Both the position numbers and the translations under genes were made by a program. Of a stretch of DNA of 14,819 nucleotides, positions 1-9,485 are shown one piece after another. Location: positions 1 through 14,819 of the forward strand of contig JADGJH010000743.1 of NCBI GenBank assembly GCA_027596945.1. The letters are read 5' to 3'. The notes below the pieces were generated by a model. The model saw only the letters and a list, made by a program, of their open reading frames with translations, had not been told where the DNA came from and ran no database searches. Origin of the DNA: Physocladia obscura (Eukaryota > Chytridiomycota > Chytridiomycetes > Chytridiales > Chytriomycetaceae). Position 1 is the first letter of the stretch. Each line of letters opens with the position of its first letter.

Positions 1-1748
1 TTAATAAAGTTAGCTCATATCCAATACACAAATTTGTGTATATTTATGTGAATAATATATCAAAATTCGGAATAGTTCAAAAATTAGAAAATTGAAGGAA
101 CATATAGGTTTTGAAAACAATCTTTATTTTCACAGTATCTCAAGACTAGAAACAGCCAGCTCAAATTGCATGTATAGATCTATTAAAATACTCCCATCTT
201 TAAATTATATTTAAAATAGCTGAATATGGTGGTGTTTTGAACAGGCAGATACACTTTGAACATTTTGACACCTTTTGTTGTTGACCAAAAATCGAAATTA
301 AAACAAATAACTAAATAATTTATATAAAATCAACAGCTATAGTCAGCTAAAAATTGATACCCAGATTTGCGTATATTTACCGGAATAATATGCTCAAACT
401 TTAAATGGTTCAAAAACTAAAAAATTGAAGGACTAGATAGGTTTTGAAGACAAATACAAGCCTCACAATCTCAACAACATTTTGTGGTTGATCATTTTTT
501 CTGAAAATTGATTGCTTTTTCAGGAATAGTATTTTTGTTTATAGTCATATGAGAATTTGTAACCAGCAGTATTAATTAATATTGGCACAGTGTGGTAATT
601 TAGGATTTATCTACCATAATTATTATAATGATATATTTGGAGGACCATTTTCTATGAATGTGATAAATATATTTTCTAGGACAATTTCTTTTTGGGGGCA
701 TGTTCAGAATACTTTGAAAAGCATTGGAGCATGATTTTAGCCAACAAATTTTGAATTTTGAATGTACAGAGAACTTTTTTTGTTGACCAAAAATTGAAAT
801 TGAAATAAATAAGTAAATAAGTCATATAAAATCAATAAATAAAGTTAGCTGGCATCCAATACAAATCTGTGTATATTTATGTAAATAATATTTCAAAATT
901 TGAAATAGTTCAAAAATTAGAAAATTGAAGGAGTGGATAGGTTTTAAAAACAATCTTTTATTTTTCACAGTATCTCAAGGCTAGAAACAGCCAGCTCAAA
1001 TTGCATATGCAGATCTATTAAAACACTTTTATCGTTAAATCAGACTTAAAATAGCTGAATATGATGGTGTTTTGAACATTTTGTTAAGTTTTTTTTTGAA
1101 CAAAACTCGAAATTAAACCAAGTAACTAATTTATATAAAATCAACCAGTATTGTTAGCTGAAAATAAATACATAAATTTATGTATATACCCTTGAATAAT
1201 ATGTCCAAACTTGAAATGGCCCAAAAACTAAAAATTAAGGGAGAGGATAGGTTTTGAAAACAAATTGCATTTTTTGTAGTATCTAAGATCAAAAAAATGC
1301 CAGCTCAAATTGCATATACAGATTGATTAAAATACTTTTTACCTTTAAGTTAAACTTAAAATGGCTGAATTTAATGGTGATATGAAGGACTAGATACACT
1401 TGGAAAATTTAGGGGATTGCTTTTTTTTTTTGGGAGCAAAATCGAAATTGAAACAAATAATTAAATAATTCATATAAAATCAACAAGTATAGTCAGCTCA
1501 AAATCAATACCCAGATTTGTGTATGTTTACCTGAATAATATGCTTAAATTCGAAAAAATTCAAAAGCTAAAAAATTGAGAGACTAAATAGGTTTTGAAAA
1601 CAAATTGTATTTTTTGCACTATCTAAAATCAAAAAGAATCAGGTCAAATCACATCCCCAGATCAATTAGAATCTTTTTATCTTTAAATTAAACCTAAAAT
1701 GGCTGAATTTGATCATGATTTGAAGGACTAGATACACTTTGAATATTT
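1..1748. repeat. Degenerate tandem (satellite-like) array, ~5 units of about 310-340 bp
   Basis: Five diverged copies of one AT-rich unit can be aligned by eye, starting near 1, 336, 839, 1146 and 1487. Each unit has the same landmarks in the same order: a TTAGCT or TCAGCT start, a GTATAT block, AATAATAT, a run ending in aaaattgaagg, TAGGTTTTGAAAACAA, a block with CAGCTCAAATTGCAT, AATGGCTGAAT, GATACACTTTGAA, and an end close to ATATAAAATCAAC. The second unit is longer (about 500 bp) because its middle, roughly 463-755, is unrelated sequence. The last unit is cut off near 1748, where the pogo-like transposase relic begins. No conserved reading frame was seen. It could be a satellite, or subterminal repeats of a mobile element; the left end lies outside the window. 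Confidence 0.85.
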
Positions 1749-2295
1749 GGCTGAAGAAACAAAATGTCCACTTTTTCTGCCCATTTCAAAATCCTGACAG
1801 CATCACCATCCCCCTGGTAAAATATTTGAGTACCAAACACATTGATTCATTCACTTTTGATGATGTTAAGGTCTGGGTCACAGCTTTGGAAAATTTGTAT
1901 GCCACAGGAATTAATTTCATCAATGTTGATGAAATTCAAATCAAACTTAAAAATGACAATGCAAAGTAAACTTATATTGTATCAAATAAAATTGAGTGCC
2001 CTAATGTCAATGAAGGAGAATGCAGTTGATATGCCACAATTATTCCATTTATATCAGCGGCTGGTGAATATATAATTGCCTCTATAGTTATACTGCATAA
2101 ATTTAAACAATTTGATATTGTTGTTGAGCAATACAGGCAAACTTGATGTGGTGATGTGCCAGTATACTATGCTTTCAGTAAAACTGGATTTTGTCAGCAG
2201 CACAATGGATTCTGGTCTTTCAGAAATTTACAACTATTTTCAAAGATAATGAACCAGACAAAATAAATAATATTTTTTGATTTTTGACTTTGACA

Positions 2296-2339
2296 AATAC
2301 TGGTGAGAAATACAGGTGGACATATTGGTGGATACTGGT
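2296..2339. repeat. 12-bp subrepeats in the left arm
   Basis: About four imperfect units of a 12-bp motif (ATACTGGTGGAG type) lie in tandem here at the inner end of the left arm of the inverted-repeat element. Confidence 0.6.
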
Positions 2340-2611
2340 TAATTGCTAATGAGTTCACAACACTTTGAAAGGTATATAATATAACAACATTTTATTCATA
2401 ATAGAACCACAATAAATGAATGAATTAATGAATATTCAAGCAGCACAAGTGCTGAACCATATATTCAAGTTATCAGAGAGCAATTGATAAACAGTTGCTT
2501 TGCCATGGCTCATGAGTATTGTCCCTTTATGCAGGCTCAAAAAATACACCAAAGAATAGTATTCCAGATATTGTTTGATGCCCATGATATGTGATGTTAG
2601 AAATTGTGCCT

Positions 2612-2662
2612 CTACCAGTATTTCCATTAGTATCTCCACCAGTATCTCACCAGTATTTGTCA
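2612..2662. repeat. 12-bp subrepeats in the right arm
   Basis: About four units of ACCAGTATCTCC, the reverse complement of the left-arm motif, lie in tandem. They encode a spurious Ser-Ile-Ser-Ile run in one frame, which explains that open frame. Confidence 0.65.
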
Positions 2663-3530
2663 AAGTCAAACATCAAAAAATGCCACTTATTTTGTCTGGT
2701 TCATTATTTTTGAAAATAGCTTTAAAGAATTTGATTTTCTTTTCACTCTGGTTTAATTGCTATAGTACTGATGGACAATTTTGGAACACATAAAACATTT
2801 GATGTACTGTCTTTCTGAAATCAAAATGATGTTGAAGTTTCTTTCTACCAACCAATACAACTCATTTCTTGCAATCCTTGGATAGCCTGTATTTTGCTAC
2901 TTTGAAACAAAAAATTTCAACAAATTTTCACTGCAAAATGGCATTTACAACTGGACTTTATGAAAACTTTGTCCACAACTTATGCAAACAGCACTTCAAG
3001 TTCATGATGAAATATCTAAAAGTGTAATTGTGGGATCTTGGAAAAATGTTGTAATTTTTTTTCTCAATCTTGAAAAAATATTGGAAAGAGCAGACCAAAA
3101 TGTCACAGCTGTTCTAATTCAGTGAAAGAAAGTGGGAAGATATTTATAATTATTTTTTCTGGTCCAATTGTTAAAAAGTCAAAATTAAGACCCAAAAATA
3201 CTTTCATCAAGTTTTTTCGGGGTGTCAGCTTTTGGAAGTCAGGAAAAAAACAATGCAAGCAAAAAAAAATTGCAGAAGTAGAAAAGAAAGAAAGAGTGGA
3301 ACAAAAAGAGCTGAAGATATGGCAAGAAAAGCTATGCAATTGGCTGAGAAAAATGAAAGAAGATGTCATGCAATAGATGAGCAGATGCTCCAAAAGATGG
3401 ACTAAAAGCAGCAAATGGATTTTATGTGCTTATTGCAGTAAGTTTGCTTACATGAAAAATGCAAAATATCTTGCCAAAATATTGTGGATGATCATGTTGA
3501 AAGTTGCAATGGCTGAGCAGAATTTTTTTT

Positions 3531-3809
3531 TCTAAACATAACCAAGTTTGAAGTTGTATTGTTTGAAGTAAAAATCAATGAAATGAACATCATTAAACAT
3601 ATTCTTTTTTTTAAAGTTGATAGTAATGTTTTGTTTGTAGTTTTATTTTTGGTTGAAATTTTTTTCGTCGGGCAGGCTCAAATGTTATACAGGTTCGAAT
3701 ACCAACTCATAGGTGTGATATCCGGAACCGGAAATTTTTGAATAAATGAAAACTTTAAGTGCAAAAATAAAATAAATTTTCGTAGTTGTTTTTTCATTTT
3801 TGCCTGAAA
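3531..3809. other. Intergenic spacer, convergent
   Basis: This AT-rich spacer lies between the 3' end of the pogo relic (+) and the stop codon of the Sel1-like gene (minus), so it must hold the 3' untranslated region and cleavage site of that gene. No specific processing signal stands out. It contains a B-box-like GGTTCGAATACC at about 3692, considered and rejected as a tRNA. Confidence 0.5.
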
Positions 3810-5795
3810 TTATGAGCAACTTTGATCAGAAGTAATATCTTCCATTAAAATATCATTAAGTTCCCAAGTATCGAAAACCGGTGCCAAATATGTTGGATAA
3901 TTTCGATCAGGAATATCTGCTTTCATCTGCAAACTACTCCTATTATATGACGGAAGTGGCGGTAATGAAGCAATTGGTGGCGAGCGTGCTAACAGAGAAA
4001 TTGAATTCGGACTTTGCAAGCTATATTGAAGTGGCACAACTGGTGAGACATTATATGATTCTTGAATTTTAACTTCTGCATCCAATATTTGTTCCTCTGC
4101 ATTAAACAGAGCAAGCTGATCAAACTCTTTCAAAAAGCCACCACTTTTTTTGGCTTCATTGATCCAATACATGCTTTTGCTACTGTCTATTTGACTTCCA
4201 ATTCCAAATTTCAAGCAGACGCCATACGCAAATTTTAAAACAAACGAAACTTGATTATCTCGATTCTCATCAACCAAAGCAGAGCCAAGACAAGAAAAAG
4301 CTTTCACTAAGATGTTTTGCGAGATATGCGATCTGGTAATTGATTGCAATGACTCTTGAGTGATTTCTAATTCAGAACTGTGACGCTGAAGAAGTTGATA
4401 ATACCGCAATTCAAATTTCACGTGCAACGCATTTACTTGCTCAATGCAGCAGTTTGCACCAATATTGTTCTTCAAACAAGTTCCAAGGAGGTGAATTGAC
4501 AATGCTGTGATAATTTCAACAACGCGGTTCAATAATTTTCTTTCTTCAACTTCCATTACAAGACTGCGTAAAAAATTTACCGCTGCTGTATAACTTTTTT
4601 GCTGCTCAGTGATGCTTGAATTCGAAGTCATTAAATATAGTCGTGCAAGTTGATATTTTACATATATTCTAATTGGGCTTCCAATTGCCGCAAGTTCCAA
4701 TGCCTGTGTTAACCACGCGTTTGCCTTTGCAATATCTCTAATTACCATAATTTTTGTAATTTTTTCGGTGCGGAATGAATGGTCAGCATTATTGTTACTT
4801 TGATAAATTGGATTAGAATTTTTCCGCGACGTCGCCTTAGAAACAGACGCACGCGTTGGCGCGGTCATGTAAATCATTCCAATGCAAAAAGCTGCATCTG
4901 CAGATGTTTCAGCCGCATACGATTCTTGAAGCAATCTGAGCGACCGTATCGCGTCAATGGAATTCTCTAGAAGTTCTGCCGTCTTTGATGCAACTGACAG
5001 ATTTCCCACCTTTGTTTTCATATTTCCAACTCCTGATAAATTTGCTTTTTTAAGGCTCAAGTCTTGTGAATAGGTGGCGGGTGCAGTTGCAGTTTCGGAG
5101 TATGCCCAACCGGGACTAGAGAGAATCTTTGCATATTCAAGCATTCCGGGAGGATATTTTGCATCACTTGATTTTTTGAACCATTTTAAAGCAAGTGAAA
5201 TCATTGCGTGACTGTTGAGAAGAAAAATACCCAATTTATGTGCCGCGATTGGATCATCTGTTTATATTCACAAATATTAAATCAAAATTGTTTATAAATA
5301 ATCACAAATTAAAATTGGCAAGCGAATGTACTTGATATTGGAGAAGATTTTGGATCAAAAAACATTTTGGATGGATGATGATTACACATTGCAAGTGAAA
5401 ATAAAGTTTGAAACGAATTGTAACAGGATCCCAAAATCATGACATTTGCAATAGCCGTATCTAATATGTTAGTTTAAGTTATAACATGCAGAAAGAAAAG
5501 GAAAAAAAAAACCATATTTGGATTTAGGATTTCTCGAAACATCTGCTTGCGCGATTTTCGGCGATATCGAAAACCCCAGAAGGTTGCTGTCATCATCCAA
5601 ATTGACGGATTGAAAATAAACGCGTGACGGCAATGGGGGCCATGGAAGCGAATTTATTGCGCCAAGTTGAGTTTGGATAATGATTGAGTATAAATCATTT
5701 GCAAGCAATAGCTTTTTTGCATCAAGAGCTTTGGGAAGTTGAGATAGTGCGAGTTTAATAAGTTGCAGAATTTGTATTTCGCAGTTTGTTTTCAT
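3810..5795 (-). CDS. Sel1/TPR-like helical-repeat protein, three exons, 619 residues predicted
   Basis: Exons join(5795-5513, 5460-5332, 5257-3810) keep one frame and give 619 residues. Visible repeats fit the Sel1/TPR solenoid fold. Residues ~139-180 hold DPIAAHKLGIFLL, then ALKWFKKSSDAKYPPG. Residues ~235-268 hold AFCIGMIYM, ~310-347 hold KANAWLTQALELA and YQLARLYLM, and ~476-511 hold FAYGVCLKFGIG followed by SKSMYWINEAKKSGG, the most typical Sel1 unit. Such repeats usually serve as protein-binding scaffolds, in fungi for example in chitin-synthase activation and cell-cycle signalling. Here the repeats are sparse and there is no CaaX-like end (it ends DQSCS), so I do not call it SKT5/CHS4. 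The tail (~540-600) is rich in Pro and Ser. The ATG at 5795 follows an in-frame TGA (5831-5829), supporting this start unless a further 5' exon exists. The exons are visibly richer in G+C than the flanks and carry no premature stops, so the gene looks intact. The specific function is unknown. Confidence 0.8.
5258..5331 (-). other. Intron 2 of the Sel1-like gene (74 nt)
   Basis: The donor is GTACAT and the acceptor AACAG. Removal joins A|AT (Asn) and restores the repeat DPIAAHKLG at the start of exon 3. Without splicing, exon 2 meets a stop 7 codons after the donor. Confidence 0.7.
5461..5512 (-). other. Intron 1 of the Sel1-like gene (52 nt)
   Basis: The donor is GTTTTT after TATG (weak). 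A branch site CTAAC lies just before the acceptor TTAG. Removal joins codon phase 1 to phase 2 (G|AT = Asp) and opens an uninterrupted frame into exon 2. Confidence 0.7.
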
Positions 5796-6240
5796 TATTG
5801 TATGAAAACAAAAACAAATTTGAATGAATCAGAAAATACTTTTCAGCAATATATTTTGATTGATTAAACTCAAAGCCATAACACAGGTAAATAATTATGA
5901 ATCATCAGGAGTTCTACAAAAAAAAAAAGAGCAAAAATAATTGGGATGATATTGGACTCATGTACATACAGCCAATTTGTCGGAGTTCAAATTTGATCTC
6001 TCATTAAGAGCCAATTCCAAGTAGAGGTTTTTGTTCTAGTTTGGACAAATTTTGGGTTTTGTTTTTGTTTTTCTTGAAAGTGTCTTTTTTCAAAATTGAT
6101 GCCCATTGTTTACAAGCTACAGCAAAAACACAGCAGTGCAAACACCAAAGCGCATGCACTTTATAACTAATAGTTCCACCAAATGTCAGTAAAGTGAGTT
6201 CCTACTATTTACAACAAATCAAAGTGGACAATAAGTTCAT
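5796..6240. other. Upstream region of the Sel1-like gene
   Basis: This AT-rich stretch of ~445 bp is without a supportable gene. It must include the promoter and 5' untranslated region of the minus-strand gene ending at 5795. It has an A11 run near 5918 and T-rich stretches near 6050-6090 but no recognisable core promoter element. Confidence 0.4.
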
Positions 6241-6790
6241 GAATCAGTCAATTTGCACTAAATGGCAGAGTCAACCAAAAAATCACCAACACAGTTGAAA
6301 AAAATTCTCAGCACTTCAAAAGCAGTGGTTAGCCAAATATTTTATGGAAACTTCACACATTTGGCATGTAATTCATGTAGCTAAATTGACCTAGAAAAGC
6401 TTGGAAAAATGCACAATACACATCAAAAATTTAGACAATATGATCTTCATAGACTGAATAAATTCAATCAATTGGTGTTTATGCAACATTTTTTTTTGGA
6501 TGAGGTCTTTTTTGACAGTCACAAAATTTTAAGACACTATGGCCATGCATTCAAAGAAGAGAAGCTTCTTCTGAGAGGGGCAAAATGCAGTTTGAACTAT
6601 GGATAGTACAAGGACTCATCAATCTCCTGAATTAACTACAAAACTTTGATCTGCAGGAATAATCCCTTAATTTTTACCTGCATACTGCCTATTCTTTGAC
6701 CCAACAGAAGTTTTTTTGGGATCTTCAAAGTAAAACTTCCTTTAGATTACAAAAAAGTGCTGTTAATAAAAAAATTATTTGCCACTGGTT
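6241..6790 (+). pseudogene. Decayed Tc1/mariner-type (DDE_3) transposase, copy 1
   Basis: An ATG-started segment at 6262 has a helix-turn-helix-like piece (SKAVVSQIFYGN). A later frame (6409-6606) contains QLVFMQHFFLDEVFFD and ILRHYGHAFKEEKLLLRG. These match the first catalytic block of IS630-Tc1-mariner DDE_3 transposases (hydrophobic-LDE, then RxYG and a basic loop); the Asp codon is 6499-6501. Downstream and in another frame, PAYCLFFDPTEVF (6677-6715) matches the third catalytic block (PxxxxPxE), with the Glu codon at 6707-6709. Only ~200 bp separate the two, too short, and the second Asp block is not visible, so an internal deletion is likely. Several stops and at least one frameshift are present. 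Terminal inverted repeats were not identified, so the ends are approximate. Confidence 0.65.
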
Positions 6791-6960
6791 TGTTAACAGA
6801 AATGCAGATTATATCTGATCCTTGATTGACTGGAGTGAGAGTAGTAACTGCCAAATTTGCCCCAGCCGCTGGTTAAGTGACAATACAAATCCCATAGAAC
6901 TTCTTAGGAAGTTGGATTGCGTCTACCGTACAATTTACTGATTCTATTTATTCCACAATG
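6791..6960. other. Degenerate DNA after the mariner relic
   Basis: No gene is supportable. Part of this may be the tail of the mariner element. The short G+C-richer patch near 6865-6880 has no recognised meaning. Confidence 0.3.
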
Positions 6961-7030
6961 TTGGTTGAGATGGATCCATTTGCAGAAAGTAGTTGGTTGA
7001 GATGGATCCATTTGCAGAAAGTAGTTGGTT
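6961..7030. repeat. Perfect 32-bp tandem duplication (2.2 copies)
   Basis: The 32-bp segment starting TTGGTTGAGATGGATCC is repeated without a mismatch at 6961-6992 and 6993-7024, followed by 6 more matching bases. The lack of divergence in such decayed surroundings points to a recent slippage or repair event. Confidence 0.95.
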
Positions 7031-7046
7031 TTTTGACATGGTGATG

Positions 7047-7160
7047 AATGTCACTCAATAAACAGGTATTTGTTCAGAGTAGGAACTTCACTCAGTAAAG
7101 AGATATTTGCTCAAAGAAAAGAAAAAAATTTGACTCAATAAAGAGATATTTGTTCAGGTA
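7047..7160. repeat. Three imperfect ~40-bp repeats
   Basis: The motif ACTCARTAAASAGRTATTTG occurs near 7050, 7090 and 7132, followed each time by TTCAG/CTCAA and an A/G-rich spacer. The copies differ by a few bases and in spacer length. Confidence 0.75.
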
Positions 7161-7184
7161 CCTACAGTTTTGGTGGCAAAAACA

Positions 7185-7385
7185 AAAAAATTCGAAAAAA
7201 AAAATGCTTAACAAGACTCTTAAAATATCTGAGAGTAAACCTGGTGGATGTGAGATGTTAGTGCTGAATAAAGTATCTGAGAGCAACAATAACTTTTCCT
7301 CGCATTCCACCAGCCCTTTTTGTATCCTTTTTTCATGCAAAGCAATTGGACTCAATGCTTTGCAATTATTTTCTTTGATCTCCAT
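7185..7385 (-). pseudogene. Coding-like fragment, unrecognised
   Basis: The minus strand reads from an ATG at 7385 through HEKRIQKGLVECEEKLLLLSD and ISHPPGLLSDILRVLL before becoming low-complexity Phe/Ser. The composition of the first ~65 residues (charged amphipathic, few Asn/Lys runs) is protein-like, but I recognise no family. It may be the first exon of something, an element fragment, or chance. Confidence 0.25.
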
Positions 7386-8800
7386 TTAACCACTTTTCCT
7401 TATTACACCTTTCAAATCAATCAGCGAAATGAATCTAAAATTCAACAATAACAAAAACTTATTCAAAACATCAAAATTTAGGTAATCAACATGTTTCTTT
7501 CAGGCTTGTCAGGATGGTAAAACTGTGTGCACAATGGTACAGTGACAGTATGTAGACAAAACTCTTGTTTCACAAACTTATTGCTACTTTCATACATTAA
7601 GGCCACTTTGAAACCATTTGAAAGGCCAGGTATGACTTGAACTTGAATTTTTGCAATGTAAGCAAAAACTGTCTTGAAAAAACTAATAACACCAATAACA
7701 TTCATTTATGGTCACATATCAAAGCTTTGTTTAATATTCAATCTGACTAGTATCTTGACAAACTTCTTGGTGAAGTTTAATGCCATATCACTGTCAATAC
7801 CAACCATTTAGAAAAGATTCAAACAGTTGGGATATTCCTATAAGTAAGTTCTTATTCAGTGTATCAGTTATATTTCTTATTTTTTGTACCCATTAGCTTT
7901 CTGGTCACTCAGCTGAACATAATAAGAATTAAAAGGAAAAATTTTGAAATTTCATTGGCTTGTTCATCCCTGACCAACTGCTTTTTGAAAAAACACTGGG
8001 ACAAAGATGGGGCTATGCCTGGACAGAATTTTATGCAGAATACAGTGGACCATTTGTCTATGCTTAAGAGAATATTTGTCATTCTTCATCAAACAAGGAG
8101 CATTCAAAACTGACAATTTTCCAGAATGGTATGAAGTGTTGGAATCAGAAAAATGGAAACTGTTAATGATCTCCAAATCTAAAACAAATACAAAAGCTGT
8201 AAAAAAAAATGTTTAATAAATAATAACTTTTCCAAAAAATGTCTTAAAGTCCTTCGCCACATTGTACCTTCCATCACCACTCACAACCCTATGACCCAAA
8301 CAGTAAAATCCTTGGTGAATGTCCCTAAGCTACATTCCAACATGACGTTCACTTAATACATTATAATTTTGTCTGTTAATTCTGTTTATTTTTATTTTTT
8401 TTGCAAATAGCATATTTCTTGGAAATAAAATTAAGTTGATTTTGGACAATGCAAAAATTCACTATGACCCCCAAAATTCAAGTAGCCTGTGAAAACTTTG
8501 GCATTTGTTTGATTTTCCCCCCTCCTTATTTCCCTGTAAGAACCTATCTAAATTAAATAATATAAACCGTAGATTAAACAATGCTTTTCTACATAAAAAA
8601 CAATTTGAAAAAATATAATGATTGATTGATTCATATAGACCAATGCAATACAATTTTTTGAGCCAAGTATGATAACAAGACATGAATATGTAAAATCTTG
8701 TTTTTTTTATACAAATAAAGTTATAATACCACCAAATCAAAGAGAAAAGAGAAGACCAAAGTAAAAAATTAATATGTTAAAAGATGTAAGCCTGAGTAGC
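7386..8800. other. Long degenerate stretch with weak coding-like fragments
   Basis: No complete gene is supportable in these ~1.4 kb. Two pieces look protein-like. One is on the minus strand at 7478-7705 (GLSNGFKVALMYESS, then TVPLCTQFYHPDKP). The other is on the + strand at 7960-8216, where two overlapping frames give KKHWDKDGAMPGQNFMQN and then FPEWYEVLESEKWKLLM, as if one frame had shifted near 8100. I recognise neither. The rest (8220-8800) is AT-rich without structure that I can name. Confidence 0.35.
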
Positions 8801-8801
8801 T

Positions 8802-9093
8802 CTAATAATCATCAAAATCAATATCAAGTGTACTTTTGATGACAATATCTGTATGTTTTTGCTTGACTAAATCCATCAAACAGTCATTGTTGCTCTTCAT
8901 CATGCTTATTCCAAGCTGATATAGTCTTGTGGGCAATCAAAGTAGTGAAATGAAAGAAAACTGGATATTGCACAACTATTTGTGAAACTGTGGAATTAGA
9001 TTGTTTTGCTGTCATTGGCATCAATTCCATTAATTGGAGCAACCAAAGACTATAGGTGACAGGGAAGTTAAGATAAATTTGATGTTCCAACAA
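8802..9093 (-). pseudogene. Frame-shifted coding relic, unrecognised
   Basis: A minus-strand frame from 9093 (LQLMELMPMTAKQSNS, then VFFHFTTLIAHKTISAWNK) stops at 8884. An adjacent frame continues with CLMDLVKQKHTDIVIKSTL and an acidic end DIDFDDY, stopping at 8804-8802. Together they look like the carboxyl end of a protein broken by one frameshift. The family was not recognised; its surroundings suggest a mobile element. Confidence 0.35.
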
Positions 9094-9485
9094 TCACAGT
9101 TTTCTTTGTTTGAAAATTGCAGTCATCAAACTGCAGAATAAGTGGTGGACCCTACAAAATTGACATTTGGAGATTTGGCAATTTGGTAAATAAAATTAAA
9201 AAACAAATACAAATACAAATTAAAAGCAGAAACCCAGAATATTATTATAGATAATGACAGTTTTAAATGCCCTGTTTTTCCATTGAATAATTAGTGGAAA
9301 AAATTCATCTGTATGCAGTTTGCAGTTTGAATGCTCAGTTTTTAATTGATTTGAAAAATGGCTGTTTGTTTGCAAGTTTAAGCTTGATCCAACTTTTGTG
9401 CCTGGTGTTTGAGACAATAGTAGAAATGAACAAAAATGAAGATGATCCCAAATTGGCACCTGTATTTTGTAAAATGAAATAAAAA

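Larger units (their letters stand above)
2234..2719. mobile_element. Non-autonomous inverted-repeat (MITE/foldback-like) element nested in the pogo relic
   Basis: The left arm (2234-2339) and the reverse complement of the right arm (2612-2719) align end to end. Both begin CTATTTTCAAA, run through ATAATGAACCAGACAAAATAA and GACTTTGACAAATACTGGTGAG, and finish in a short array of ~12-bp subrepeats of the type ATACTGGTGGAG. I count 6 differences in the first ~75 bases. The ~270-bp centre (2340-2611) shows no convincing gene; a minus-strand open frame runs through it. The element sits between transposase motifs that are normally close together (GFWSF before, IVLMDNF after), as expected for an insertion. 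No clear target-site duplication was found, so an inverted duplication of part of the transposase remains an alternative: the outer arm translates as LFSKIMNQTK, which could belong to the host element. Confidence 0.65.
1749..3530 (+). pseudogene. Decayed pogo/Tigger-like (DDE_1) transposase
   Basis: Translating the + strand across frames gives the ordered landmarks of a DDE_1 (pogo/Fot1/Tigger) transposase. The stretch INFINVDEIQIKLK carries the first catalytic Asp (codon 1928-1930, NxDE context). It is followed by a block around 2035-2090 with IIPFISAAGEYI, then VYYAFSKTGF near 2160-2200, then IVLMDNFGTHK with the second catalytic Asp (codon 2774-2776). The third acidic position, expected in a QPLD-type motif, reads NPWIA near 2870 and appears lost. 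A lysine/glutamate-rich tail (about 3170-3376) and a Cys-containing segment near 3420 (WILCAYC) resemble the basic tails of such proteins. In-frame stops (TAA 1967, TGA 2027, TGA 2142 and more), frameshifts and the 2234-2719 insertion show it is dead. The amino-terminal DNA-binding domain was not found upstream; the tandem array lies there instead. Confidence 0.75.

Noticed and set aside
1..1748. CRISPR-like array
   Set aside because: The repeats are ~300 bp, diverged and without short constant repeat plus unique spacer structure; the setting is eukaryotic.
3122..3414. Overlapping open frames on both strands (Lys-rich on +, Phe/Ser-rich on minus)
   Set aside because: The + frame is best read as the basic tail of the pogo transposase relic; the minus frame is its low-complexity shadow.
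3688..3712. B-box-like GGTTCGAATACC, possible tRNA gene
   Set aside because: The T stem does not close (the position after the loop is A, not C), no A box or acceptor stem could be paired at the right distance.
3881..4970. Plus-strand open frames at 3881-4072 and 4779-4970
   Set aside because: They are antisense shadows of the minus-strand Sel1-like gene's third exon.
3810..5795. Naming the Sel1-like gene SKT5/CHS4 (chitin synthase activator)
   Set aside because: It lacks the dense run of Sel1 repeats and a CaaX end; only general repeat similarity is visible.
9294..9482. Plus-strand open frame of 62 residues
   Set aside because: No motif is visible, and minus-strand fragments in the same region look more protein-like.
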